Source: Deltaproteobacteria bacterium (lineage in GTDB: Bacteria > Desulfobacterota > JAENJC01). From it: a DNA stretch of 18,078 nucleotides. The translations under genes were made by a program, and so were the position numbers. Positions 1 to 6,071 of the stretch are shown in pieces; position 1 is the stretch's first letter; the number at the start of each line of letters is the position of its first letter. The stretch is taken from assembly GCA_016208525.1 (NCBI GenBank), contig JACQYJ010000091.1, positions 1 to 18,078 of the forward strand, given 5' to 3'. The notes under the pieces are model-generated. The model searched no databases, was not told where the DNA came from, and saw only the letters and a list, made by a program, of their open reading frames with translations.

Positions 1-482
1 TGCAGATTCTTCAAGACCCCTTCACGAATGGCGATTGACGGGACTACAATCACAAACTTTTTGAATCCGTATAACTTATTGAGTTCATAGATAGTCCGCA
101 GATACACATAGGTCTTGCCCGTGCCGGTCTCCATCTCTACGGAGAAATTCATCCCCTGCAACCCACCCACCCCTGCCCCTCCAAGGAGGGGATTTTTATT
201 CCCCTCTTGAGGAGGGGTCGGGGGTGTGTTTTCCCCCTTAATAAAGGGGGTTAGGGGGTTGTGTATCTCATTTCGCTCCTGAACCCTTTTTACATTCTCC
301 CATATCTGTCCCTCGGTCAGTGTAAGTTTATTCCCGACTCCAAGTTCGGAAAGCAATGCCCCTGTTTGCGTCAATGAAAATTCAAAATCCCCTCCGCTCA
401 AAGGCTGTCCTTCAAATATATCGGTGATGGATTTAATAGCCTCAAGCTGATATTCCTGATTGCTGTCAAAGTGGAGTTTCAT
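1..482 (-). CDS. res: Type III restriction enzyme Res subunit, N-terminal part (runs off left edge)
   Basis: This is the start of the helicase/endonuclease subunit of a type III restriction-modification system, which works with the Mod methyltransferase encoded upstream (3510-5462). The ATG at 482-480 opens a frame that stays open to base 1 (160 codons). It begins MKLHFDSNQEYQLEAIKSI, the characteristic Res start. It reaches the Walker A segment METGTGKTYVYLRTIYELN and the following VIVVPSIAIREGVLKNL, both typical of EcoP1I/EcoP15I-type Res superfamily 2 helicases. A purine-rich GGAAGAG lies about 8 nt before the ATG. Roughly 33 residues between the Q-motif region and Walker A (codons about 75-108, bases 161-260) are encoded by a hairpin-rich repeat and look inserted, since family members normally pass almost directly from ...RN... 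to ...LEGMNFSVEMETGTGKT. The frame is preserved, so the protein could still be made. The C-terminal helicase and PD-(D/E)XK nuclease domains lie outside the window. Confidence 0.88.
   Translation of the reverse strand, partial: MKLHFDSNQEYQLEAIKSITDIFEGQPLSGGDFEFSLTQTGALLSELGVGNKLTLTEGQIWENVKRVQERNEIHNPLTPFIKGENTPPTPPQEGNKNPLLGGAGVGGLQGMNFSVEMETGTGKTYVYLRTIYELNKLYGFKKFVIVVPSIAIREGVLKNL
161..260. repeat. Triple-hairpin repeat inserted in frame in res
   Basis: About 100 bp made of three consecutive short palindromes: CCCCTCC-AA-GGAGGGG at 176-191, CCCCTC-ttgag-GAGGGG at 201-217, and CCCCCTT-AATA-AAGGGGG at 233-250. The flanks (acccacccacccc and ttagggggtt) are also G/C-run rich. It is translated in res as a Pro/Gly-rich stretch of the NPLTPFIKGE...GGAGVGG type. 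I recognise this from memory as a dispersed repeat family in environmental genomes. Its composition is unlike the surrounding AT-richer res sequence. The exact ends are uncertain by several bases. Confidence 0.75.
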
Positions 483-547
483 AAAATTTCTCTTCCAAGC
501 CTTTTATAAGAGGTTATATCTACTTGATTTTTCATGCTTTAACCATC

Positions 548-580
548 AAACTCTCTTAAAACTCTCTTAAAACTCTCTTA
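548..580. repeat. 11-bp tandem repeat, three copies
   Basis: The unit aaactctctta occurs three times head to tail with no mismatch (548-558, 559-569, 570-580). The last copy covers the TAA stop codon (580-578) of the AlbA_2/RecG-like gene. On the coding strand it reads TAAGAGAGTTT. The following aataagaga can pair with ctctctta. Three units are too few and too short for CRISPR. The repeat fills part of the 95-bp spacer before res. It may be slippage after the stop or a minor regulatory or transcript-end structure. Confidence 0.8.
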
Positions 581-1747
581 AATAAGAGACCACTCGGAAT
601 AACCGCTATTCCGTATTTTCCCCTCCATTCTTAAAGCTGATAACAAATTGCCGATCTTATTTTTCTTCTGAGCCTCAGTTAAAATATCAGGCAATTTATC
701 CCATAGAACCCTTTCAATATCCTTTCTATGCGACTTTCCAAACTTTTTCAGATATTCAATAATTAATTTTTTATAGTGTTCATCCTCCAGTTTTGTATGC
801 TTAATGTAGTGCGCCTTCAACTCCCTGTCTGAAAGTGAGGCTATTACCTTAGCGGAAATAATATAGTTGGGCTTCCTCCCCTCTATCAATCCAAAGTCTT
901 TTAAATTCTTAATTTCCTCATCTGTCAGTTTTTTCCTTTTCTGAACCTTGTCCAATGCAATAATTTGCTCCAATGAAAGATTAGGGTTTCTGGCCAAGAC
1001 CCTTGCAAAATCCAAATCCAGCACCTTGCCAATTACTGTTACCTTTACCTTGCCTCCGGTTAAATCGTATTCAGGCATTGGGAAGAACCGTTCCCTCTGG
1101 TAGTTGAACATTTTCCTTATGCCGCCGCCCGCAGTATCAACCATCTTCAGATTAAACATTGCTGTCGCCAGAAACCTGTTGCGGTAGTGCTCCTCCGGCG
1201 CATCTTCTTTGACAACTTTTTCCACAGATCCTGGGATAAAGCCGCCGAGGTTGGTAAATATCAACTGGTCTTCCATTTCAACCACATTGATACGGCCTCC
1301 CTTTGTGTAGTCCTGGTGTGCTATGCAATTGTTTATTGCCTCACGGATTACAAAAGGCTCGTACTGGTCAACCTCATCAGGGAAAAGAGTGCCCTCTTTA
1401 ATGTAGCGGTATTTAAGATTGCGGATTTTCGCATAAATCCTGTCAACCGCAAGCAGCAGAGGACAGCTTTCAATGTGATAGTCTTTGTCATTTCCTTTTG
1501 AATCTTTCAGCACCCAGCGTATCTTTGCTTCAGCCGGACTGATAAAGTGCTCTGATTCCGATTTTCCCAGGAGGATTATTGCCGTACGGGTAATCTCGCC
1601 TTTTATCGTTACTTTGGCTTTGTTCAGGAAGGTGCTGTCATCCCACTTATCTACATCCTTTACCTGCTCAGGGAATTTGTTTTTGTAGTTTTCCCGCGCT
1701 TTAGCAATAGCCGCCTGGTCAAGGTCATCTACAGTCGCGCTGCTCAC
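578..1747 (-). CDS. C-terminal part of AlbA_2/RecG-like ATP-binding protein (downstream of in-frame stop)
   Basis: This 389-residue open frame begins at a GTG (1747-1745) and carries a GHKL-like ATPase module of the HATPase_c_4 (RecG-C, COG2865) type. The N-box-like segment REAINNCIAHQDY is followed by a FTNLGGFIPGS strand-turn and a GGGIRKM motif, then a C-terminal winged-helix-like tail. In the family this module is preceded by an AlbA_2 (Schlafen-like) domain. Here that domain is encoded immediately upstream in the same frame (1793-2236) and separated only by one TAA. The 15 sense codons between the TAA and the GTG encode RIRAQGATEDWSAAI, which belongs to the intact protein. The GTG is therefore probably an internal valine codon and the real gene is the combined 551-codon frame. 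Proteins of this class often accompany R-M loci as presumed regulators. Separate translation from the GTG is possible but there is no strong Shine-Dalgarno. Confidence 0.7.
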   Translation of the reverse strand: MSSATVDDLDQAAIAKARENYKNKFPEQVKDVDKWDDSTFLNKAKVTIKGEITRTAIILLGKSESEHFISPAEAKIRWVLKDSKGNDKDYHIESCPLLLAVDRIYAKIRNLKYRYIKEGTLFPDEVDQYEPFVIREAINNCIAHQDYTKGGRINVVEMEDQLIFTNLGGFIPGSVEKVVKEDAPEEHYRNRFLATAMFNLKMVDTAGGGIRKMFNYQRERFFPMPEYDLTGGKVKVTVIGKVLDLDFARVLARNPNLSLEQIIALDKVQKRKKLTDEEIKNLKDFGLIEGRKPNYIISAKVIASLSDRELKAHYIKHTKLEDEHYKKLIIEYLKKFGKSHRKDIERVLWDKLPDILTEAQKKNKIGNLLSALRMEGKIRNSGYSEWSLI

Positions 1748-1792
1748 GATAGCTGCGCTCCAGTCTTCAGTAGCTCCCTGTGCCCTGATTCG

Positions 1793-2236
1793 TTAGATCT
1801 CCTCCAGATTCAATGGTGATAATTCTTCTCCATCCCTCCCGTAATAATGCCCATCAAACGCAATGGGTATACCTTTGGGCGCAGCCGGTATTTGAAACAT
1901 GACCACACGGCCTTCCGGCAGATGCAGTTCATAAATCTCGATAAAAGTGATGCGATTAGTGGTTTTATTGGCAATATCCCCTTTAAGGCTGTCAAGGTCT
2001 TTGCGGTTTTGACGAAACCGACTGCCGACAATTTCCCTGCCCTTGTCTTTGATGCCAAATATCAGCCACGCATGGGGTTTGCCTTTAAGATTTGCCTCAT
2101 TTGACAGAGCCGAAAAATATTTGCCCAGTTTGCGGGAGTCAAAATCCTCCTTCGCCTCTTTAAATTCAAATACCTCTGTCTCAGATGGCAGCCTCCGTAG
2201 CTCGTTCAGTTTATTTTGTAGTTCTTTTTCTGTCAT
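1793..2236 (-). CDS. N-terminal AlbA_2 (Schlafen-like) domain of a truncated ATP-binding protein
   Basis: This 147-residue product has the AlbA_2 signature: an acidic ETEVFEFKEAKED segment, then SALSNEAN, then the AWLIFGIKDKGREIVGS strand, and later HYYGRDGEELSPLNLEEI. It ends at TAA (1795-1793), where relatives continue ...EIERIRAQ.... The codon is one base (G to T) from the expected GAA. The ATG at 2236-2234 overlaps the TGA of a short upstream frame (ATGA), suggesting translational coupling to the res-like leader. The AlbA_2 domain in Schlafen-like proteins is linked to nucleic-acid binding. Its role in this R-M island is unknown and I infer an accessory regulator. As a standalone 147-residue protein it lacks the ATPase part. 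Confidence 0.75.
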   Translation of the reverse strand: MTEKELQNKLNELRRLPSETEVFEFKEAKEDFDSRKLGKYFSALSNEANLKGKPHAWLIFGIKDKGREIVGSRFRQNRKDLDSLKGDIANKTTNRITFIEIYELHLPEGRVVMFQIPAAPKGIPIAFDGHYYGRDGEELSPLNLEEI

Positions 2237-2346
2237 GTTGCCTTAAAATTTATCCCTCCGCTCAAAGGCGGCCCTTCAAATATATCCGTAACAGCCCTGA
2301 TCGCCTCTATCCGGTATTCCTGATTGCTGTCAAAGTGGAGTTTCAT
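2233..2346 (-). pseudogene. Short second copy of the res 5' end (37 codons)
   Basis: ATG at 2346-2344 opens a 37-codon frame beginning MKLHFDSNQEYRIEAIRAV and continuing TDIFEGPPLSGG, closely similar to the N-terminus of res at 482-377. The first 32 bases are identical, with overall identity of roughly 80% over about 93 bases. After GG the similarity stops and the frame ends at TGA 2235-2233, overlapping the ATG of the AlbA_2 gene. It is therefore a truncated res remnant now acting, at most, as a leader for the AlbA_2 gene. There is no recognisable ribosome-binding site. A MITE-like element ends 3 bases upstream, so its original upstream context has been lost. It is probably non-functional as Res. 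Confidence 0.75.
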
Positions 2347-2348
2347 TT

Positions 2349-2487
2349 AATGATTCATTCGTAAAAAGTCTTTTCTGTGGTTCGACAAGCTCACCACGAA
2401 CGGAATAAAGTCAATGATTTCAACCAGACCACCGTTCGCCCTGAGCTTGTCGAAGGGTGATTTGGGACTTTTTACGAGTGCATCATT
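2349..2487. mobile_element. MITE-like palindromic element with 22-bp terminal inverted repeats
   Basis: The termini 2349-2370 (core cgtaaaaagtc at 2360-2370) and 2466-2487 (core gactttttacg at 2466-2476) are inverted repeats matching at 20 of 22 positions. Inside are two oppositely oriented REP-like motifs, ggttcgacaagctcaccac (about 2379-2397) and gagcttgtcgaaggg (about 2443-2457). The latter is the same family as the insertion in mfd. The 139-bp unit carries no gene. One end covers the TGA of the 169-residue protein and the other abuts the start codon of the res remnant. It is probably a non-autonomous element moved in trans. I see no clear target-site duplication. Confidence 0.7.
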
Positions 2488-2992
2488 CAATATCCTCAAA
2501 AAACTGATAATAAGCATCTGCAAGGTAATCATGAAAGCCCCAACCAATGCCACTGGTATCTTCCATTATTTTTTTACACCGCTCTTTAAAAAGTTTTTCA
2601 AGATTATTCTTCTGAATAAAAACACAGGCATCTTCAAACATACCCTCCATGCTGTTATAAAATGGTTCGTCTATATCGCCAAAATCATTGGTGAATGAAA
2701 CCCCGCACTCAACAAAATAGACCATTGCATCCGCAATATGCTCAGGCGAAGGGGACAATTTTTTAAAATCGCTTATTGCCTTTCTTGCCTGTGAAATGCT
2801 AAGTTTAAAACCTCTTTTCGGATAAAATGATTCGTAAATAATTGTCTTGTATTTTTTTAGGATTTTTTTCTCATCCGGATTCATGCAAAATGAATAATAA
2901 TCTTTTACATCTTTATACTTCTTATACAGTTCATTGATTTGTTCAATCAGTTGCTCTTTGCTGAATTGTTGAAGATATTTTTTGATTGTCAT
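2483..2992 (-). CDS. Hypothetical protein, DUF6155-like (169 aa)
   Basis: This is a soluble, charged, helix-rich protein. The N-terminal segment MTIKKYLQQFSKEQLIEQINELYKKYKDVKDYY is followed by a basic GFKLSISQARKAISDFKKL and by acidic stretches (GDIDEPFYNSMEGMFEDA). The overall pattern resembles the DUF6155 family as I remember it, which has no assigned function. There are no catalytic motifs, signal peptide or membrane segment. The gene lies between the damaged rhuM and the res/AlbA_2 region of the type III R-M locus, same strand. It is 49 bases downstream of the rhuM remnant's stop. Its last codons and TGA lie within the right terminal repeat of the 2349-2487 element, so the native C-terminus may have been changed by that insertion. 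It could be passenger cargo or an R-M accessory. Confidence 0.6.
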   Translation of the reverse strand: MTIKKYLQQFSKEQLIEQINELYKKYKDVKDYYSFCMNPDEKKILKKYKTIIYESFYPKRGFKLSISQARKAISDFKKLSPSPEHIADAMVYFVECGVSFTNDFGDIDEPFYNSMEGMFEDACVFIQKNNLEKLFKERCKKIMEDTSGIGWGFHDYLADAYYQFFEDIE

Positions 2993-3041
2993 AGGTTTAT
3001 GAAAAAATTATATCGTTATAAGAGATATCCCCGCATCCCCA

Positions 3042-3513
3042 TTACTTCTTCTTTTTCCTCCCCGTCACCTTCTTCACTTCCCTATCAAAATCGCTCTCAA
3101 ACTCTCTGTCCTGAACCACCCTGAATTTTTCATATTCCTCTTCCGCCAGTTGTTTTGCCACAGAATTGCTTACCTTGCCTGCATTTTGTAGCCTGCCGGC
3201 TGTTTACCCTGTAGCCAACGGCTATAATGGCGTCAAGATTGTAGTATTCCAGTTTGCGGGAAATCTTTCTGCCACCTTCATCCTGAACTGTCAAAATTTC
3301 TTTGACAGTTGCTTCAGTGTCCAATTCTTTCTCCTTGTATATGTTTTGGAGATGATAGCTGATATTCTGTTTTGAAGCGCCAAACAAATCGGCCATTTTA
3401 TTAATTGTGAGCCAGAAGGTTTCGTCTCCGAAAATTACCTCGACATGAACATCCCCTTCCGGCGAGGAATAAATGATAATATCTGAAAATTGAGATTTTG
3501 GTTTGTCGCTCAT
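3042..3513 (-). pseudogene. rhuM: RhuM-family protein gene with large internal deletion
   Basis: The ATG at 3513-3511 overlaps the mod TGA (ATGA). The first ~106 codons encode the conserved RhuM N-terminus: IIIYSSPEGDVHVEVIFGDE, then ETFWLTINKMADLFGASKQN (a helix-turn-helix-like region), then ILTVQDEGGRKISRKLEYYN and LDAIIAVGYRVNSRQA. In intact members this continues for roughly 180 more residues. Here it runs instead into an out-of-frame tail and stops at 3130. In the next frame the conserved RhuM C-terminus is intact: LQNAGKVSNSVAKQLAEEEY, then EKFRVVQDREFESDFDREVK, then KVTGRKKKK and TAA at 3044-3042. The two ends were therefore joined by a deletion near 3193-3202 that also shifted frame (472 bases, not a multiple of 3). 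RhuM genes commonly sit in type I and III R-M islands; their function is not established. This copy is most likely inactive. Confidence 0.85.
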
Positions 3514-5462
3514 ATCGTCTTAAAATCCACTTCCGCATCCCGCATTTGCAGGACTGTATTGGTCTTGAGCTGGTCGTTGCCGGTGAATAGGCTGTCAAGG
3601 GTGATGACCTTTTGCGGTTTGGTAGCGATGATTTGGTCGATCAGTTTTTCATTCATTGCATCTAAGGCAATGATGAGTTCGTTGTTATTGATGCTGTAAA
3701 AGCCTGCGCTACTGTTGCCTTTTTGAGATTGCTTCGCTCCGCTCGCAATGACATGCTGAACGGAAGAGGTAAGCTCATGCCCTGCCTTGAGCATCAGCTC
3801 ATAAAGCATATTCTGCTTTTCAGCGTCGGGTTTGATGGGGTTGGTGAAGGCGTCAAGCTGCTGGACTAATTTTTCTTCGCTGTCTATTTCAGCGCTTCGC
3901 CAGATTTTGAAATTGGAGGGGGATAGTTTGAATATCTTAAAACCTAAGTCAAGACTATTGTCATTGCGAGGAGTCTGCGACGAAGCAATCTTTGTTGTTT
4001 CCAATAAATTGCCCTGAGATTGCTTCGCTTCGCTCGCAATGACTTCCTTATCTATCTTTCCAATAACCCTCCGTATCCTCTCTTTGCCTATATCCGCAAT
4101 GGTCTTATAGCCTGCCTTGTAAGCCTCGCTGTTTTCATCACATTGCTCAGGCATTTGAACCAAAATGAATTTGCGATTGCCGCCGTCTTTTTTATTGAGT
4201 TCTAAAACAGCTTGGGCAGTGGTGGCAGAGCCGGTAAAAAAGTCAAGAATTATATCGTGTTGATCTCCTGCTGTACCTTGTTCCAATATTTGCTGTAAAA
4301 GTTCTTTGGGCTTCGGAAAATCAAAATATTCTTTTTCTTCAAATAAAGCTCGTAATTCTCTGGTTCCTTGCGTATTAAAGACAGTTTCAAGTATCGTTGA
4401 AAACCCAGTGAAATCACTCTCCAAGTCATTTTGGAATTTTTTTCTGCGAGGTCTTCCATCTGGCCTGGAAGGAAATATGACCTCGTTATTTTGTATTAAT
4501 TCCTTCATGCGCTTTGGTTCATACCGCCATCCTGTAGACGGACATTTGTAAACTATTCCCGTTTTAGGATCTTCAAGGTCATAGTGCAAGTTTGGCCGTT
4601 GGTCAGGAGTTGCTAACCCGGTCATATCTGCGCTCATCCAATTTCCACGCAGATCATTGTCAGGATTGGAATATTTAGTTAAATCTTTTTCAGCCCCTCT
4701 TATCAAACCTTTATCGGTCTTCCTATAACATAGAAGATATTCATGGTCTACCGATGCCCCATTTTTAGAGCGACTATCCACGTTTTGTCTTCTTTTCCAG
4801 ATAAAACTTGCCACAAAATTCTCTTCCCCGAATATCTCATTCATTATCAGTCTGAGGTTATGGACCTCGTTATCGTCAATATGAACGAAGATGACGCCGT
4901 CATCGCGCAGAAGGTTTTTTGCAAGAAACAGGCGTGGATATATCATGCTGAGCCAGTTGGAATGAAAGTGGCCGCTGTCCTTGCTGTTCTTGCGGAAAAG
5001 GCCCTCTTTCATCAGGAAGCCTTCTTCGTCCTTGTCGCCGATCCGTTTGAGGTAATCTTCCTTCTTTTCGCTGAATCTGTCAGGGTAGATAAAGCTGTCG
5101 CTCCCTGTGTTGTAAGGCGGGTCAATGATGATGCACTTTACCTTGTTGTAATATGCCTTTTGCAGGATTTTCAAGACTTCGAGATTTTCGCCTTCAATGA
5201 AGAGGTTTTCGGAAGTGTCAAAGTTAACGGATTCTTCCGGTGCAGGTTTCAAGGTGGCTGTAGTCGGCTGCTGCAATATCTTAAAGGCATCTGCCTTGCC
5301 TGCCCAATTCAACACATAGCGTTCATTGGCGAAGTTGATGTCATTGCCAAAAGCAGCCTTCAACTTTTCCCAGTCAATCTGATTCTCTGAAAAGAGTTCC
5401 GGAAAAAGCCCCTTCAGCCTTTGCAGCCTGTCTTGTTTTATGTCGAGCGATTTTCCGTCCAT
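3510..5462 (-). CDS. mod: Type III R-M adenine-specific DNA methyltransferase (Mod)
   Basis: This is the modification and recognition subunit of a type III restriction-modification system. It methylates adenine N6 and supplies target recognition to Res. The 650-residue product has beta-class methyltransferase order: FIEGENLEVLKILQKAYYNK, then the catalytic DPPYNTG (residues 114-120), SNWLSMIYPRLFLAKNLL, DDGVIFVHIDDNE, a central target-recognition region (about 225-370), and the SAM-binding motif DFFTGSATT (407-415) with VLVQMPE-like FILVQMPEQ after it. The C-terminus NDQLKTNTVLQM...FKTI is the normal family end, so the gene is complete. Two stretches look foreign: residues about 474-501 (VIASEAKQS...SSQTPRND) and 571-579 (VIASGAKQS). 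Both are translations of a dispersed palindrome in frame, in the variable C-terminal part. The start lies 19 bases after the coaD stop, with AAAGGA 12 bases before the ATG. It overlaps rhuM by ATGA. Confidence 0.93.
   Translation of the reverse strand: MDGKSLDIKQDRLQRLKGLFPELFSENQIDWEKLKAAFGNDINFANERYVLNWAGKADAFKILQQPTTATLKPAPEESVNFDTSENLFIEGENLEVLKILQKAYYNKVKCIIIDPPYNTGSDSFIYPDRFSEKKEDYLKRIGDKDEEGFLMKEGLFRKNSKDSGHFHSNWLSMIYPRLFLAKNLLRDDGVIFVHIDDNEVHNLRLIMNEIFGEENFVASFIWKRRQNVDSRSKNGASVDHEYLLCYRKTDKGLIRGAEKDLTKYSNPDNDLRGNWMSADMTGLATPDQRPNLHYDLEDPKTGIVYKCPSTGWRYEPKRMKELIQNNEVIFPSRPDGRPRRKKFQNDLESDFTGFSTILETVFNTQGTRELRALFEEKEYFDFPKPKELLQQILEQGTAGDQHDIILDFFTGSATTAQAVLELNKKDGGNRKFILVQMPEQCDENSEAYKAGYKTIADIGKERIRRVIGKIDKEVIASEAKQSQGNLLETTKIASSQTPRNDNSLDLGFKIFKLSPSNFKIWRSAEIDSEEKLVQQLDAFTNPIKPDAEKQNMLYELMLKAGHELTSSVQHVIASGAKQSQKGNSSAGFYSINNNELIIALDAMNEKLIDQIIATKPQKVITLDSLFTGNDQLKTNTVLQMRDAEVDFKTI
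3725..3751. repeat. Half copy of the 'SEAKQS' palindromic repeat inside mod
   Basis: The stretch gagattgcttcgctccgctc followed by gcaatgac matches one arm of the complete element at 3960-4043 with one visible mismatch. It is translated on the minus strand as VIASGAKQSQ within mod (residues 571-580). The opposite arm is absent, so this is a solo half-site or a decayed insertion, still in frame. Confidence 0.75.
3960..4043. repeat. Complete 'SEAKQS/SQTPRND' palindromic repeat inside mod
   Basis: 84 bp bounded by perfect 11-bp inverted ends GTCATTGCGAG (3960-3970) and CTCGCAATGAC (4033-4043). Further pairing comes from cgaagcaatct with agattgcttcg just inside. The unpaired middle spans about 3992-4014. 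The length is a multiple of 3, and it adds 28 codons (VIASEAKQS ... SSQTPRND) to mod without breaking the frame. This is a repeat type I recognise as widespread in several environmental bacterial phyla, often appearing in predicted proteins. Confidence 0.85.
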
Positions 5463-5481
5463 TTTTTTGAATAGTCCTTTA

Positions 5482-5997
5482 CTATGCCGGAAATACCCCT
5501 TCGTTTGTTAGATTTGTTCCTGCAAATATTTCTTTGAGCCTTGCGGAGACTATCTTGGGAACCAGGCCGTCAACTGTGCCGCCGAGACTTGCAATCTCCT
5601 TGACTACGCTGGAACTGAGGTATGAATAGGCCTCGCCTGTCATCATGAAAACGGTTTCTATCTTATTGTTAAGGTTCCTGTTCATCAGGGCCATCTGGAA
5701 TTCATACTCAAAGTCGGAAACTGCGCGGAGCCCCCTTAGAATCACCCTTGCCTTTCGTCTCTCCGCCTCTTCCACGAGAAGGCCGCTGAAGGTCTCTACG
5801 CTGACCTTCGGATGCCTGCCGAGTGACTCCTCTATCATCTCTATCCTCTCCTCTATGTTGAAGAGCGGGGCCTTCTTGGGGTTTAGAGCCACGGCTATTA
5901 TCAGGCGATCGAATATGGCAAGTCCCCTCTCAATGATATCAATGTGACCGTTGGTTATAGGGTCAAAGGTTCCCGGGTATATGGCTGTCTTGGACAT
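5482..5997 (-). CDS. coaD: Phosphopantetheine adenylyltransferase
   Basis: Catalyses ATP plus 4'-phosphopantetheine to dephospho-CoA plus pyrophosphate, the penultimate step of coenzyme A synthesis, in the cytoplasm. The 171-residue product has the nucleotidyltransferase start AIYPGTFDPITNGHIDII with the T/HxGH-type motif TNGH at residues 15-18. It also has ILRGLRAVSDFEYEFQMALM, characteristic of bacterial CoaD, and the C-terminal signature SYLSSSVVKEIASLGG (usually S-S-S/T-x-V-K-E). Length is slightly above the usual 160 because of a C-terminal tail (TNLTNEGVFPA). ATG at 5997-5995 follows GAGGT with suitable spacing. It is downstream of rsmD, a very common bacterial pairing. It is followed after 19 bases by mod, so the R-M locus seems attached to this housekeeping operon and may share its promoter. 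Confidence 0.96.
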   Translation of the reverse strand: MSKTAIYPGTFDPITNGHIDIIERGLAIFDRLIIAVALNPKKAPLFNIEERIEMIEESLGRHPKVSVETFSGLLVEEAERRKARVILRGLRAVSDFEYEFQMALMNRNLNNKIETVFMMTGEAYSYLSSSVVKEIASLGGTVDGLVPKIVSARLKEIFAGTNLTNEGVFPA

Positions 5998-6000
5998 ATT

Positions 6001-6071
6001 AACCTCGCAAGGATGAAGGATAAGGGCTGAAGGATGAATAGTTCAAAGATTCATCCCTCATCCTTCATAAT
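6001..6071. repeat. GGATGAA direct/inverted repeats between rsmD and coaD
   Basis: The spacer contains several copies of ggatgaa/aaggatga (6011-6021, 6031-6038) and their complements ttcatcc, tcatccttc (6050-6079). They pair as ggatgaa-tag-ttcaaaga-ttcatcc around 6032-6056 and in longer alternative foldings. There is no U-tract, so it is not a standard intrinsic terminator. It may modulate rsmD-coaD mRNA or be another dispersed palindromic repeat. The outermost copy overlaps the rsmD stop codon. Confidence 0.55.

Larger units (their letters stand above)
578..2236 (-). pseudogene. AlbA_2-RecG-C type gene interrupted by one in-frame TAA
   Basis: The two frames 1793-2236 and 578-1747 are in the same reading frame (2236 minus 1747 is 489, divisible by 3). 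Reading straight through gives 551 sense codons interrupted only by TAA at 1795-1793. The codons after the stop (RIRAQGATEDWSAAIV...) continue the conserved family sequence without any gap. This is a nonsense mutation, or possibly a readthrough site, rather than two genes. The whole reads as AlbA_2 domain (residues about 15-145), GHKL-like ATPase (about 270-390) and a C-terminal winged helix. Confidence 0.8.

Noticed and set aside
548..580. Short regular repeats resembling a CRISPR array
   Set aside because: Three abutting 11-bp copies without spacers and no cas genes. It is a simple tandem repeat.
2347..2553. 68-codon minus-strand open frame across the palindromic element
   Set aside because: It consists of translated REP-like repeat (PFDKLRANG, VVSLSNH) plus shadow of the neighbouring gene. 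No independent coding evidence.
4743..5390. A 215-codon plus-strand open frame opposite mod
   Set aside because: It lies fully antisense to the conserved methyltransferase core, shows no family resemblance and no ribosome-binding site. It is a shadow of mod.
6001..6071. Intrinsic terminator between rsmD and coaD
   Set aside because: The hairpin is imperfect, has an AT-rich stem and is not followed by a T-run on either strand. It was kept only as a repeat.
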